Shown here: one piece after another, positions 14,922 to 23,243 of the stretch | How positions within the stretch are numbered: the first letter of the stretch is position 1 | How the letters are laid out: each line of letters opens with the position of its first letter | DNA from: Syntrophaceae bacterium UBA4059 | GTDB lineage: Bacteria; Desulfobacterota; Syntrophia; Syntrophales; Smithellaceae | Assembly: GCA_002382045.1 (NCBI GenBank) | Contig: DFZJ01000147.1 | Coordinates: 10,030 to 44,788, forward strand | Direction: 5' to 3' | Length of the DNA stretch: 34,759 nt | Notes under the pieces: generated by a model | Databases searched by the model: none | What the model saw: the letters and a program-made list of their open reading frames with translations, nothing else | What the model was told of the DNA's origin: nothing | Translations under genes and position numbers: made by a program

Positions 14922-16217
14922 GTGATCCCGAGATATTCAAGAGAGAAAATGACGGCGATCTGGAGTCAGGAAAACAAGTATCAGAAATGGCTGGATGTGG
15001 AAGTGGCGGCTTGTGAAGCAATGGTTAAGCTGGGGAAGGTGCCGGCTGCGGCTGTTGAGACGATTAAAGCCAAGGCGGTCATCAACGTTGCCCGGATCGA
15101 TGAAATTGAAAAAGTCACCAAGCACGACGTCATCGCTTTTGTAACGTCCCTTACGGAAAAAATCGGCGAGGACGGCCGTTTTATTCACATGGGCCTCACG
15201 TCATCCGATGTTCTGGATACGGCGCTGGCCATACAACTCAAAGAAGCGGCGGAAATATTGATTGCCGATCTTGATTCGCTGCTGCCGGTATTGAAAAAGA
15301 AAGCTTTTGAACATAAAAATACGCTAATGATCGGCCGGTCGCACGGCATCCATGCTGAACCGATCACGTTTGGTTTGAAGATGGCTCTGTGGTATCAGGA
15401 AATGGAGCGCAACCGCGAGCGTCTTGTCCGAGCCAAAGAAACAGTCAGCTACGGAAAAATCGCGGGAGCCGTCGGCACCTTTTCTTTTATCGATCCGTTT
15501 GTCGAAGAATATGTTTGTGAAAAGCTGGGTCTGAAGCCGGCGCCTGTATCCTCGCAGATTGTTCAGCGCGACCGGCACGCGGAGTTCTTTGCCACACTGG
15601 CGATTATTGCATCCTCGCTGGATAAATTTGCTCAGGAAATTCGTCTGCTGCAAAGAACGGAAGTGCGGGAAGCGGAGGAGTATTTCTCTCCCGGCCAGAA
15701 AGGCTCTTCGGCCATGCCGCACAAACGCAATCCCGTGCTTTCGGAGAATATCTCCGGTCTGGCCAGACTGGTGCGTTCATACGCTGTCGCGGCTCTGGAA
15801 GATGTCGCTCTTTGGCATGAACGCGATATCAGCCACTCTTCAGTAGAAAGAGTCATTGGACCGGATGCGACAATTGTTCTGGATTTCATGCTGGGGCGGT
15901 TTACCGGAATGATCGATAAACTGGTGGTTTATCCGGAACGCATGCTGGCCAATCTGAATATGACGCATGGTGTGATTTTCTCGCAAATGGTCCTCTTGTC
16001 GCTCATTGAAAAAGGGATGACGCGCGAAGACGCCTATGCCATTGTCCAGAAAAACGCGATGGAATCCTGGATGGAAGGCATCGAATTTAGAAAACTCCTG
16101 GCCGGGGACGAAATTGTTCAAAAATTTCTCAATGAAAAAGATCTGGATGGTATTTTTAACGTCAATAATTTTTTAAAAAACCTGGATTTCATTTTTAACA
16201 GGGTTTTCGGAAAATAA
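14922..16217 (+). CDS. purB: Adenylosuccinate lyase
   Basis: Catalyses two fumarate-releasing steps: SAICAR to AICAR and adenylosuccinate to AMP in purine synthesis. The 431-residue protein belongs to the fumarase/aspartase superfamily. Visible are FIHMGLTSSDVLDTALA, the general acid His141 in GRSHGIHAEPIT and the flexible signature loop GSSAMPHKRNPVLSENI with the catalytic Ser262/263. WHERDISHSSVER (the third conserved region) follows. The start is GTG, with AGGAGAAGATT just upstream. Length is normal. The gene stands alone, with divergent promoters upstream and a hairpin terminator 8 bases after its stop. Confidence 0.96.
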   Translation: MIPRYSREKMTAIWSQENKYQKWLDVEVAACEAMVKLGKVPAAAVETIKAKAVINVARIDEIEKVTKHDVIAFVTSLTEKIGEDGRFIHMGLTSSDVLDTALAIQLKEAAEILIADLDSLLPVLKKKAFEHKNTLMIGRSHGIHAEPITFGLKMALWYQEMERNRERLVRAKETVSYGKIAGAVGTFSFIDPFVEEYVCEKLGLKPAPVSSQIVQRDRHAEFFATLAIIASSLDKFAQEIRLLQRTEVREAEEYFSPGQKGSSAMPHKRNPVLSENISGLARLVRSYAVAALEDVALWHERDISHSSVERVIGPDATIVLDFMLGRFTGMIDKLVVYPERMLANLNMTHGVIFSQMVLLSLIEKGMTREDAYAIVQKNAMESWMEGIEFRKLLAGDEIVQKFLNEKDLDGIFNVNNFLKNLDFIFNRVFGK

Positions 16218-16225
16218 AAGAAATC

Positions 16226-16256
16226 ATCAGGTCGAGTCAAAACGGCTCGACCTGAT
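16226..16256. terminator. Bidirectional hairpin terminator between purB and nadB
   Basis: ATCAGGTCGAG (16226-16236) pairs perfectly with CTCGACCTGAT (16246-16256) around a nine-base loop. On the minus strand it is followed by a T-rich stretch (TTTCTTTTATTTT). On the plus strand the T-run is weaker. It lies exactly between two convergent genes. Confidence 0.75.
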
Positions 16257-16272
16257 GGCAAAGTTGTTTTAG

Positions 16273-17862
16273 CTATTTTTTAACCAGAATCGTATCCTTC
16301 AGGAAAGCATCCTTTGAATCCGGATAGTCAATGGTAAAATGCAGGCCGCGGCTTTCTTTTCTGGCCAGGGCGCTCTGCACGATCAGTTTGGCCACGGTTG
16401 TAATATTGCGAAGCTCGATTAAGTCCTTAGTGACTTTGTAATTCCAGTAATATTCATGGATTTCCCGCTGAATCATCTCAATTCGGCGCAGGGCGCGCGC
16501 CAGTCGTTTATCCGAACGGACAATGCCCACGTAATTCCACATGCACCGGCGGATTTCATCCCAGTTGTTGGTAACGACAATGCTGTCGTCGCTTTCGGAT
16601 GTATCACCTGCGTCCCAGGGAAGAATCGGTAAATCACTGAGTTCGGTTTGCCGGAAGGACTTGGCGATTCTTGTATAAACGCGATGGGAGTAAACCAGCG
16701 CTTCCAGGAGAGAATTACTGGCCAGACGATTAGCGCCGTGCAGGCCGGTGCAGGAGACTTCGCCGCAGGCGAACAGGTTGTCGATGGATGTCTTGCCAAA
16801 GTGATCAACGGCAACACCGCCGCAGATGTAATGAGCCGCCGGCGCAATGGGAATGGGCTGCACGGCCATGTCAATGCCGTATTCCAGACATTTATGATAA
16901 ATATTGGGAAAACGGTCCATTAGAAAATCGTGGGTATGATGCGTGATGTCCAGGAGGACATGTTCGTCGCCGGAGCGTTTAATCTCCGTGTCGATAGCTT
17001 TGGCCACGACATCCCGCGGCGCCAGACTTTTCATGGGGTGATATTTTTCCATGAATGTCTCGCCGTTTTTTAATTTAAGAATTCCTCCCTCACCGCGTAC
17101 GGCTTCACTGATGAGAAACGCCTTGGCTTCGGGATGAAAAAGGCAGGTGGGATGAAACTGGATGAATTCCATGTTGGCGACTTTCGCACCGGCGCGGTAG
17201 GCCATCGCAATGCCGTCGCCTGTGGCAATGTCCGGATTGGTGGTAATCAGATAAACCTTGCCTGCGCCGCCGGTGGACAGGATCGTATACTTGGCGCGGC
17301 AGGTATGAATTTCGCCGTGGTTGATGTCCAGAACATAGGCGCCCAGGCAATTGATGGTTTTGCCGTCAGCGTCTTTTTGAATGATGAGATCAATGCCGAT
17401 ATGATTTTCGTAAATCTGGACATTCATGAGGGCGGCAACTTTTTCGTGAAGAGCCCGCTCGATTTCGCGGCCGGTCAGATCCTTGGCGTGCAGCACGCGC
17501 CGGCGGTGGTGTCCGCCTTCCTGCCCTAAATCATAAAGATGAGGAGGTGCTTCTGATTTTGTGAAATTGACGCCCCACTCAATCAATTCCTGAATCCGTG
17601 GAGGGGCCTCCCGAACCACAAATTCGACAACGTCTTTATTGCAGAGTCCTGCACCGCAGACCAGCGTATCGCCGATGTGTTCTTCAAAACTGTCTGTTTT
17701 GTCCGTTACCGCGGCAATCCCGCCCTGAGCGTAATTGGTGTTGGATTCCGATTTTTCTTTTTTGGTAACAATGGCCACCGAGCCCAGTTGCGCTACTTTG
17801 ATGGCCAGGCTTAATCCCGCAATCCCGCTGCCGATAATTAAAAAATCTGTTTTTATTTCCAT
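16273..17862 (-). CDS. nadB: L-aspartate oxidase
   Basis: FAD enzyme that oxidises L-aspartate to iminoaspartate, the first step of NAD synthesis; in anaerobes fumarate can act as electron acceptor. From ATG 17862 the protein has 529 residues. FAD-binding DFLIIGSGIAGLSLAIKVA opens it, then SNTNYAQGGIAAV, HHRRRVLHAKDLTGREIERA, ATGDGIAMAYRAGAKVANME, FIQFHPTCLF and EAVRGEGGIL. The family motif HYICGGVAVD and GLHGANRLASNSLLEALV come later, and a C-terminal helical domain closes it. I prefer ATG 17862 to the TTG at 17883 because the family begins right before the FAD loop. nadA and nadC are not present. A short divergent region separates it from tsaD. Confidence 0.95.
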   Translation of the reverse strand: MEIKTDFLIIGSGIAGLSLAIKVAQLGSVAIVTKKEKSESNTNYAQGGIAAVTDKTDSFEEHIGDTLVCGAGLCNKDVVEFVVREAPPRIQELIEWGVNFTKSEAPPHLYDLGQEGGHHRRRVLHAKDLTGREIERALHEKVAALMNVQIYENHIGIDLIIQKDADGKTINCLGAYVLDINHGEIHTCRAKYTILSTGGAGKVYLITTNPDIATGDGIAMAYRAGAKVANMEFIQFHPTCLFHPEAKAFLISEAVRGEGGILKLKNGETFMEKYHPMKSLAPRDVVAKAIDTEIKRSGDEHVLLDITHHTHDFLMDRFPNIYHKCLEYGIDMAVQPIPIAPAAHYICGGVAVDHFGKTSIDNLFACGEVSCTGLHGANRLASNSLLEALVYSHRVYTRIAKSFRQTELSDLPILPWDAGDTSESDDSIVVTNNWDEIRRCMWNYVGIVRSDKRLARALRRIEMIQREIHEYYWNYKVTKDLIELRNITTVAKLIVQSALARKESRGLHFTIDYPDSKDAFLKDTILVKK

Positions 17863-17906
17863 GGATGTGATCCGATCAATCAATAATAAATGCTGGTAAA
17901 AGTTTG

Positions 17907-17955
17907 TTTACAAATACTGGCGGCTTTTATATAAGCCTTTTGAATGATTTGTAAA
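17907..17955. promoter_or_regulatory. Candidate divergent promoters for nadB and tsaD sharing one -10 region
   Basis: A palindrome GGCTT-N6-AAGCC centred on TATATA (17928-17933) is flanked by TTTACA (17907-17912, plus strand, 15 bases away; 17 to the overlapping TATAAG) and by TTTACA on the minus strand (17955-17950, 16 bases away). Each direction therefore has a plausible -35/-10 pair using the same AT core. Confidence 0.35.
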
Positions 17956-17980
17956 GAAAATTATAAAGAAGGATTTAAAT

Positions 17981-18988
17981 TTGTTAGTTTTAGGAATCGA
18001 ATCATCGTGTGACGAAACAGCGGCGGCGGTTGTGAGGGACGGGAAATTGCTTTCCAATGTGATTGCCTCACAAATCAAGGATCACAGCGCTTATGGAGGC
18101 GTGGTGCCGGAAATCGCGTCGCGCAAGCATATGGAAGCCATTTCTCCCGTCATGGCACAGGCAATGGCGGACGCGGGTATGACATTGAAAGACATGGAAG
18201 GCATTGCTGTTACACGTGGGCCGGGTTTGATCGGTTCGCTGCTGGTTGGTTTATCCGCCGCCAAGGCGCTTGCATATGGTCTTAACATTCCTTTCGTCGG
18301 CGTTAATCATCTGGAAGGGCACATCATGGCTTCCTTTCTGTCTGATAAAAAGCCCAAGTTTCCTTTTGCCGCACTCGTCGTTTCCGGAGGGCATACCAAT
18401 GTGTATCGGGTCTCTAATTACCACAAGTTTCAATTGCTGGGACAGACGCGCGACGACGCTGCCGGCGAGGCTTTTGATAAGGCAGCCAAACTGCTTGATC
18501 TGGGCTATCCCGGGGGTGTGGTGATTGACAAAATGGCCAAATCGGGCAATCCCAGAGCGTTTGATTTTCCGCGGGCCATGAAGGATTCGCCTGATTTCAG
18601 CTTCAGCGGCCTGAAAACGTCGCTCTTAACGATGTTCAAAAAACGCGGGGGCAGGATCAGTTCCGAAGAAATGCCGGATATTGTCGCCAGTTATCAGGAA
18701 GCCATTATCGATGTGCTGGTCGATAAAACACTCAAGGCGGCCTCTGAAAATAATATCACGCAAATTGTTGTCTGTGGCGGCGTCGCGGCCAACAGCCGCC
18801 TGCGGCAAAGATTTACCGAAGCCACGGCCAGAGCCGATATGGAACTGTTTATTCCGCCGATGATTTTGTGTACGGACAACGCAGCCATGATTGCCACGTT
18901 GGGAGAAATTATGCTGACAAACGGTCGCTCGGATTCGCTCGATTTAAATGCCGTCTCGCGCTGGCCGCTGGTGGAAAGACCGTTATGA
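17981..18988 (+). CDS. tsaD: tRNA threonylcarbamoyladenosine synthase subunit TsaD
   Basis: Transfers the threonylcarbamoyl group to A37 of ANN-decoding tRNAs with TsaB/TsaE. The 335-residue ASKHA-fold protein opens with LVLGIESSCDETAAAVV and has SRKHMEAI. The metal-binding His110 and His114 are in VNHLEGHIMA, followed by VVSGGHTNVY, DDAAGEAFDKAAKLL, FSFSGLKTSL and VVCGGVAANSRLR. The start is TTG behind AAGGA (seven-base gap). Alternative starts would cut into the first beta strand. It is the first gene of a long collinear run and overlaps rsmA by ATGA. Intact. Confidence 0.96.
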   Translation: MLVLGIESSCDETAAAVVRDGKLLSNVIASQIKDHSAYGGVVPEIASRKHMEAISPVMAQAMADAGMTLKDMEGIAVTRGPGLIGSLLVGLSAAKALAYGLNIPFVGVNHLEGHIMASFLSDKKPKFPFAALVVSGGHTNVYRVSNYHKFQLLGQTRDDAAGEAFDKAAKLLDLGYPGGVVIDKMAKSGNPRAFDFPRAMKDSPDFSFSGLKTSLLTMFKKRGGRISSEEMPDIVASYQEAIIDVLVDKTLKAASENNITQIVVCGGVAANSRLRQRFTEATARADMELFIPPMILCTDNAAMIATLGEIMLTNGRSDSLDLNAVSRWPLVERPL

Positions 18989-19842
18989 CCACTCCCCGGG
19001 AAATACTTAAACGCTTCAATATCCTGCCCAGCAAGAAACTGAGCCAGTCGTTTCTTGTTGACGTCAATACGATTCATAAAATTGCCGCTGCCGGTAGTGT
19101 TTCTTCCGAAGATGTGGTTGTGGAAATCGGTGCGGGTATTGGTGTAATGACCAAAGACATCGCGCGTATTGCCAAGCGGGTGATCGCGGTGGAAATTGAC
19201 CCCAAACTAATAGAAATTCTCCAGGATCAATTGGCTGAATTTAATAATGTGGAAATCTATTCCGGTGATATATTAAAATTTGATTTCGCTTTAAAGTCAG
19301 AATATTATAAAAATAAACTTAAAGTAATTGGTAATGTTCCTTATAACATTTCCAGCCCTGTTATTTTTCATTTATTGTCTTATCGATCCGTGATTAACCA
19401 CTTTACGTTAATGCTGCAAAAGGAAGTGGTGGAAAGGCTGGTTTCTCCACCCGGTAATAAACACTACGGAGTGCCGTCGGTCTTGCTCCAGATGTATGCG
19501 GATGTGGAAAGACTCTTTGATGTGTCGGCAACCTGTTTTTATCCCGTGCCGAAAGTGGCGTCTTCCATCATCAGCGGCGACTTCCGGGAAAAACCACGGG
19601 TTGAATTGGCGGACGAAGTATTTTTCAGCCGCCTGGTAAAAGCCTCATTTGCCCAGCGCCGCAAAATGCTGACCAATAATCTAAAAAACGCCAAATGTCT
19701 GGAAGGCCTGTCTGATGCAGACATAATATCCGCTCTACATGATGCTGGTATCGACGGCAAAAGAAGGGGCGAAACACTTTCTCTTCCGGAATTTGGTAAA
19801 CTGAGTAATATTCTGAAATATCAATTGACTAACACTCAGTAA
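18985..19842 (+). CDS. rsmA: 16S rRNA dimethyladenosine transferase (KsgA/RsmA)
   Basis: Dimethylates two adjacent adenines (A1518 and A1519 in E. coli) near the 3' end of 16S rRNA, a late check in small-subunit assembly. The protein has 285 residues from ATG 18985, which overlaps the tsaD stop as ATGA; the frame extends further upstream but only inside tsaD. Visible are KKLSQSFLVD, SAM motif I VVEIGAGIGVMTKDIA, VIAVEIDPKL and the catalytic IGNVPYNISSP (Asn117). VPKVASSII and FAQRRKMLTNNL follow in the C-terminal domain. A locally AT-rich patch at 19250-19340 does not break the frame. Intact and normal in length. Confidence 0.96.
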   Translation: MTTPREILKRFNILPSKKLSQSFLVDVNTIHKIAAAGSVSSEDVVVEIGAGIGVMTKDIARIAKRVIAVEIDPKLIEILQDQLAEFNNVEIYSGDILKFDFALKSEYYKNKLKVIGNVPYNISSPVIFHLLSYRSVINHFTLMLQKEVVERLVSPPGNKHYGVPSVLLQMYADVERLFDVSATCFYPVPKVASSIISGDFREKPRVELADEVFFSRLVKASFAQRRKMLTNNLKNAKCLEGLSDADIISALHDAGIDGKRRGETLSLPEFGKLSNILKYQLTNTQ

Positions 19843-19875
19843 AATAATAGTTATCTCCGCATATTAATCAATTGG

Positions 19876-21207
19876 ATGAACATGAAAAACAAATATTTAT
19901 ATATTGAAACCTTCGGCTGTCAGATGAATGTGCATGACTCGGAGCAAATGACTGTTTTACTGAAAGATATCGGGTATAAGCTGACTGACGATTCCAATAA
20001 AGCGGATTTAATTCTGATCAACACCTGTTCAATCAGGGCAAAAGCGGAGCAGAAGGCTTTCAGCGAACTGGGGCGCCTGATGTTGTTAAAAGAGGAAAAT
20101 CCTAATTTGATTATCGGCTTTGGCGGTTGTCTGGCGCAGCATCTGGGCACGAAAGTTCATAGCCGGGTAAAGAATGTTGATCTGGTTTTCGGCACGCATA
20201 ATATCCATCGGCTGCCGGAAATGGTGGCAGCAATTCAAAAAGGAAAAAAGAAAATCACGCAAACCGATTTCTCTTCTAAAATTACTTCGCTCAGCGTCTT
20301 TGCGCCGCCTCCTGAAGGATCACTTTGTGCATTTGTTTCCATTATGCAGGGCTGCGATAACTATTGTGCTTACTGCGTGGTGCCGTATCTTCGCGGGCCG
20401 GAAATGAGCCGGACACCGGAGGATATTGTCGATGAAATACAAAAGCTGACTAAGCTGGGCGTGAAAGAAGTGACGCTTCTGGGACAGAATGTAAATTCTT
20501 ACGGAAAAAAGACGGCACACGGCTGTAATTTTGTTGAATTAATTAAAAGAATAAGTAAAATCAATGGCATTGAAAGAATTCGTTTCACGACATCGCATCC
20601 GAAGGATTTATCCGACGACCTGATGGACTGCTTTGCCGACATGCCTAAGTTATGCGAGCATATTCACCTGCCGGTTCAGTCCGGCTCCAACCGGATTTTA
20701 AAGTTGATGAATCGGGGTTATTCCATTGAAGAGTATGTGGAAAAAGTGGACCGTTTACGCAGTATCTGTCCGCAAATCAGTATTACGTCCGACATCATTG
20801 TCGGCTTTCCGGGAGAGACGCAAAAAGATTATCAAGAAACCATTGACATGATGGAAAAAATCAGGTTTGATCTACTTTTTTCGTTCAAGTATTCTGAACG
20901 CAAAGGAACCGCTGCCCAGAAGTTGCAGGACGTCGTGCCAGAGAGTGAAAAAAAACAGAGGCTGAAGGAATTACAGGCGCTCCAAGATCGGCATACGCAG
21001 GAGATAAACTTGGCGCTGGAAGGAAGTGTTCAAGAAGTGCTGGTGGAAGGCAGAAGCAGAAATTCTGAACAGGATATGATGGGACGGACGCGTTCCTGGA
21101 AAATTGTGAATTTTAAAGGCAGTCCGGAGTTAATCGGGAAGCGGGTGAATGTGGAAATTACACGTGGATATTTGCATTCACTGCGGGGGAAAATGATTGA
21201 TCATTAA
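19876..21207 (+). CDS. miaB: tRNA-2-methylthio-N6-isopentenyladenosine37 methylthiotransferase MiaB
   Basis: Radical-SAM enzyme with two 4Fe-4S clusters that adds the methylthio group to i6A37 of tRNAs. About 443 residues in three domains. The N-terminal MTTase domain has its three cluster cysteines in ETFGCQMN, LINTCSIRAKAE and GFGGCLAQ. The radical-SAM core has MQGCDNYCAYCVVPYLRG (C-x3-C-x2-C) and LLGQNVNSYG, then LPVQSGSNRILKLMNRGY. A TRAM domain closes it (EVLVEGRSRN ... GRTRSWKIVNF). ATG 19876 or 19882 may be used; the second has GGA five bases upstream. The bfn ribosome site overlaps its stop codon, so translation is likely coupled. Confidence 0.95.
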   Translation: MNMKNKYLYIETFGCQMNVHDSEQMTVLLKDIGYKLTDDSNKADLILINTCSIRAKAEQKAFSELGRLMLLKEENPNLIIGFGGCLAQHLGTKVHSRVKNVDLVFGTHNIHRLPEMVAAIQKGKKKITQTDFSSKITSLSVFAPPPEGSLCAFVSIMQGCDNYCAYCVVPYLRGPEMSRTPEDIVDEIQKLTKLGVKEVTLLGQNVNSYGKKTAHGCNFVELIKRISKINGIERIRFTTSHPKDLSDDLMDCFADMPKLCEHIHLPVQSGSNRILKLMNRGYSIEEYVEKVDRLRSICPQISITSDIIVGFPGETQKDYQETIDMMEKIRFDLLFSFKYSERKGTAAQKLQDVVPESEKKQRLKELQALQDRHTQEINLALEGSVQEVLVEGRSRNSEQDMMGRTRSWKIVNFKGSPELIGKRVNVEITRGYLHSLRGKMIDH

Positions 21208-21218
21208 GGAGGTTGTGG

Positions 21219-21719
21219 ATGCTGCTGGAGATGAAGGTGTCAGGTTTAACCATCGATCCGATCACCAATACACCCATTGTCATCTTGAAAGACATGCAGG
21301 AAAACAAGGCCATTCCCATCTGGATTGGTTTATTTGAAGCCAGCGCCATAGCCACGGAGCTGGAGCATGTTGTCTTTTCCCGACCGATGACCCATGATTT
21401 GTTGTACGAATGCATCAAATCGCTTGATGTTACGGTCAATCGGATTGAGATTGTCGATATCCGTAACAACACGTTTTTTGCCAGCATCTATCTAACAAGA
21501 GATGGGAAAACTTACGCGATTGATGCACGGCCCAGCGATGCCATTGCCCTGGCTTTGCGCGCACAGGCATCGATTTTTGTGGAAGAAAGCGTGCTAGAGA
21601 AGTCGCGTAATATTGATTTCGGCGTGAAACTCACCGACATTGATAAGTTTAAGGAAGACAAAATAAAAGAATTTCTGGAAAATTTATCCGCTGAAGATTT
21701 CGGGAAATACAAGATGTGA
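21219..21719 (+). CDS. Bifunctional nuclease family protein (BFN/DUF151)
   Basis: A 166-residue protein of the family named after a plant and archaeal/thermophile bifunctional nuclease; biochemical roles in proteobacteria are not established. Visible are MKVSGLTIDPITNTPIVILK, AIPIWIGLFEASAIATELE, the RPMTHDLLYECIKSL segment and TYAIDARPSDAIALALRA, the family's most conserved block. The tail is a UVR-like acidic helix (IKEFLENLSAEDFGKYKM). I chose ATG 21219 because GGAGG ends six bases before it; a TTG at 21213 abuts the site. It lies 11 bases after miaB and 4 before xerC. Intact. Confidence 0.9.
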   Translation: MLLEMKVSGLTIDPITNTPIVILKDMQENKAIPIWIGLFEASAIATELEHVVFSRPMTHDLLYECIKSLDVTVNRIEIVDIRNNTFFASIYLTRDGKTYAIDARPSDAIALALRAQASIFVEESVLEKSRNIDFGVKLTDIDKFKEDKIKEFLENLSAEDFGKYKM

Positions 21720-21723
21720 GGAA

Positions 21724-22641
21724 ATGAAAGACCTGCTCGCGGATTTTCGAACATTTCTGGATGTAGAGCGTAATCTATCGGACCATACGCGAACGGCCTA
21801 TCTGACGGATATTGAGGAGTTCAACGCATTCCTGCAAAGTCAGGAAAATAGTACGGCGCACAAAGCGATCCTGGATGCGCAGATGGAAACCATCAGGGGC
21901 TATCTGGCTTTTCTGTATGGCCGTAAGCTGAAAAAAGTATCCATCAACCGTAAGATATCTTCCTTGCGTGCGTTTTATAGGTATTTATTACGGAAGGGCA
22001 TGATTAAGAACAATCCGGCCCAGGGTTTGCAGGGGCCGAAGATGGAAAAATACATGCCGACTTTTTTGTCGGTGGATGAAGCGTTTGAGGTTTTGAACGC
22101 TTCTAAAGATAATAACTCCGCATCCGGTCTGCGCGATCAGGCGATGCTGGAGTTATTCTATTCTTCAGGATTGCGTTTGTCGGAACTTGCGGGTCTGGAT
22201 ACGGATGATGTTAATTTAAATGCGGCGCTGGTCAAGGTGCGCGGTAAGGGAAAGAAGGAGAGAATGGTTCCAGTGGGAGGGCCGGCGCTGGAGGCGATCA
22301 AAAGATACTTGTCTGCCACGGAAAATATGCGGAAAGCGTTTTCCGTCAATTTGTCAAGCGGGGCGCTTTTTTTAAATGTGCGGGGCAAAAGGATCACGAC
22401 CAGAAGCATTGCCCGCATGGTGGATGCGGCAACTGTTAGAAGCGGCATCGGACGCAAGATCAGTCCGCACGCGCTTCGGCACAGTTTTGCCACGCATTTG
22501 CTGGAAGCCGGAGCGGATTTGCGGTCGATTCAAGAAATGCTGGGGCATGAGAGTCTTTCCACAACACAGAAATACACGGCGGTTAATATCAATCGCCTCA
22601 TGGAAGTTTACGATAAAGCCCACCCGAGGGCTAAGCGGTAA
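21724..22641 (+). CDS. xerC: Tyrosine recombinase XerC
   Basis: Site-specific recombinase that, with XerD, resolves chromosome dimers at dif. The 305-residue protein has the N-terminal SAM-like core-binding domain (LADFRTFLDVERNLSDHTRT) and the catalytic domain. The active-site residues are visible: first Arg in SSGLRLSELAGLD, Lys in VRGKGKKERMVPV, HALRHSFATHLLEAGADL (His-x-x-Arg), LGHESLSTTQKYT (His/Trp position and nucleophile Tyr). Location directly before hslVU is the classic xerC position, which is why I prefer XerC to XerD or an integrase. No attachment sites or cargo suggest a mobile element. AGGAA lies in the 4-base junction with the previous gene. Confidence 0.92.
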   Translation: MKDLLADFRTFLDVERNLSDHTRTAYLTDIEEFNAFLQSQENSTAHKAILDAQMETIRGYLAFLYGRKLKKVSINRKISSLRAFYRYLLRKGMIKNNPAQGLQGPKMEKYMPTFLSVDEAFEVLNASKDNNSASGLRDQAMLELFYSSGLRLSELAGLDTDDVNLNAALVKVRGKGKKERMVPVGGPALEAIKRYLSATENMRKAFSVNLSSGALFLNVRGKRITTRSIARMVDAATVRSGIGRKISPHALRHSFATHLLEAGADLRSIQEMLGHESLSTTQKYTAVNINRLMEVYDKAHPRAKR

Positions 22642-22651
22642 AGGAGAAAAA

Positions 22652-23227
22652 ATGCATATTAGAGGTACAACCATTCTGGCAATTAAGAAAGACGATAAAA
22701 TCACCGTGGCCGGTGACGGTCAAGTGACTTTGGATACAACGATCCTGAAGCATGGCGCGCGCAAGGTGCGCAGACTCTACAATAATGAAGTGATTGTCGG
22801 GTTCGCGGGAGCGACCGCCGATGCTTTCACACTCTTTGACCGATTCGATCAGAAGCTGGAGCAATTCCACGGCAACCTGCTTCGCGCCGCCGTGGAATTG
22901 ACCAAGGACTGGCGCACCGACCGGGTCCTGCGGCACCTGGAAGCGCTGATGATCGCGGTCAGCCGTGATGATTCGCTGATTATTTCCGGAAACGGCGATG
23001 TCATCGAATCGGATGATGATGTCATGGCGATTGGATCCGGCGGCGCCTATGCCCAGGCGGCGGCGCGAGCGCTCGTGAAGCACAGCAATCTGTCCGCTAC
23101 GGAAATTGCCAAAGAGGCCATGAAAATTGCTTCGGAAATTTGTATTTATACCAATGATCATATTACGCTTGAAGAAATTGATTTAAACGAAGAGAAACCC
23201 AAAGAAGTTAAAAAGGGCAAAAAATAA
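22652..23227 (+). CDS. hslV: ATP-dependent protease subunit HslV (peptidase)
   Basis: Threonine peptidase of the two-ring HslVU protease. From ATG 22652 (AAGGAG six bases upstream) the protein has 191 residues; the longer frame upstream lies inside xerC. The N-terminus is MHIRGTTILAIKKDD, so the catalytic Thr would be exposed after removing five residues, as in related sequences of this family. KITVAGDGQVTL, KVRRLYNNEVIVGFAGATAD, the GNGDVIE and IGSGGAYAQAAARAL blocks are typical. A charged Lys/Glu tail (EEKPKEVKKGKK) extends beyond the usual end. hslU follows after 16 bases. Confidence 0.96.
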   Translation: MHIRGTTILAIKKDDKITVAGDGQVTLDTTILKHGARKVRRLYNNEVIVGFAGATADAFTLFDRFDQKLEQFHGNLLRAAVELTKDWRTDRVLRHLEALMIAVSRDDSLIISGNGDVIESDDDVMAIGSGGAYAQAAARALVKHSNLSATEIAKEAMKIASEICIYTNDHITLEEIDLNEEKPKEVKKGKK

Positions 23228-23243
23228 GGAGCAAGTTTAAAAG

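Noticed and set aside
21724..22641. Tyrosine recombinase as the integrase of a mobile element
   Set aside because: It sits in the classic xerC position before hslVU, with no attachment repeats, cargo genes or base-composition shift around it.
22376..22651. Longer N-terminus for HslV
   Set aside because: The extra part lies inside xerC and the hslV ribosome site directly precedes ATG 22652; the catalytic Thr must be near the N-terminus.
22652..22669. Five-residue leader before the HslV catalytic Thr as something unusual
   Set aside because: Short leaders before the Thr-Thr pair are common in this family; nothing odd remains.
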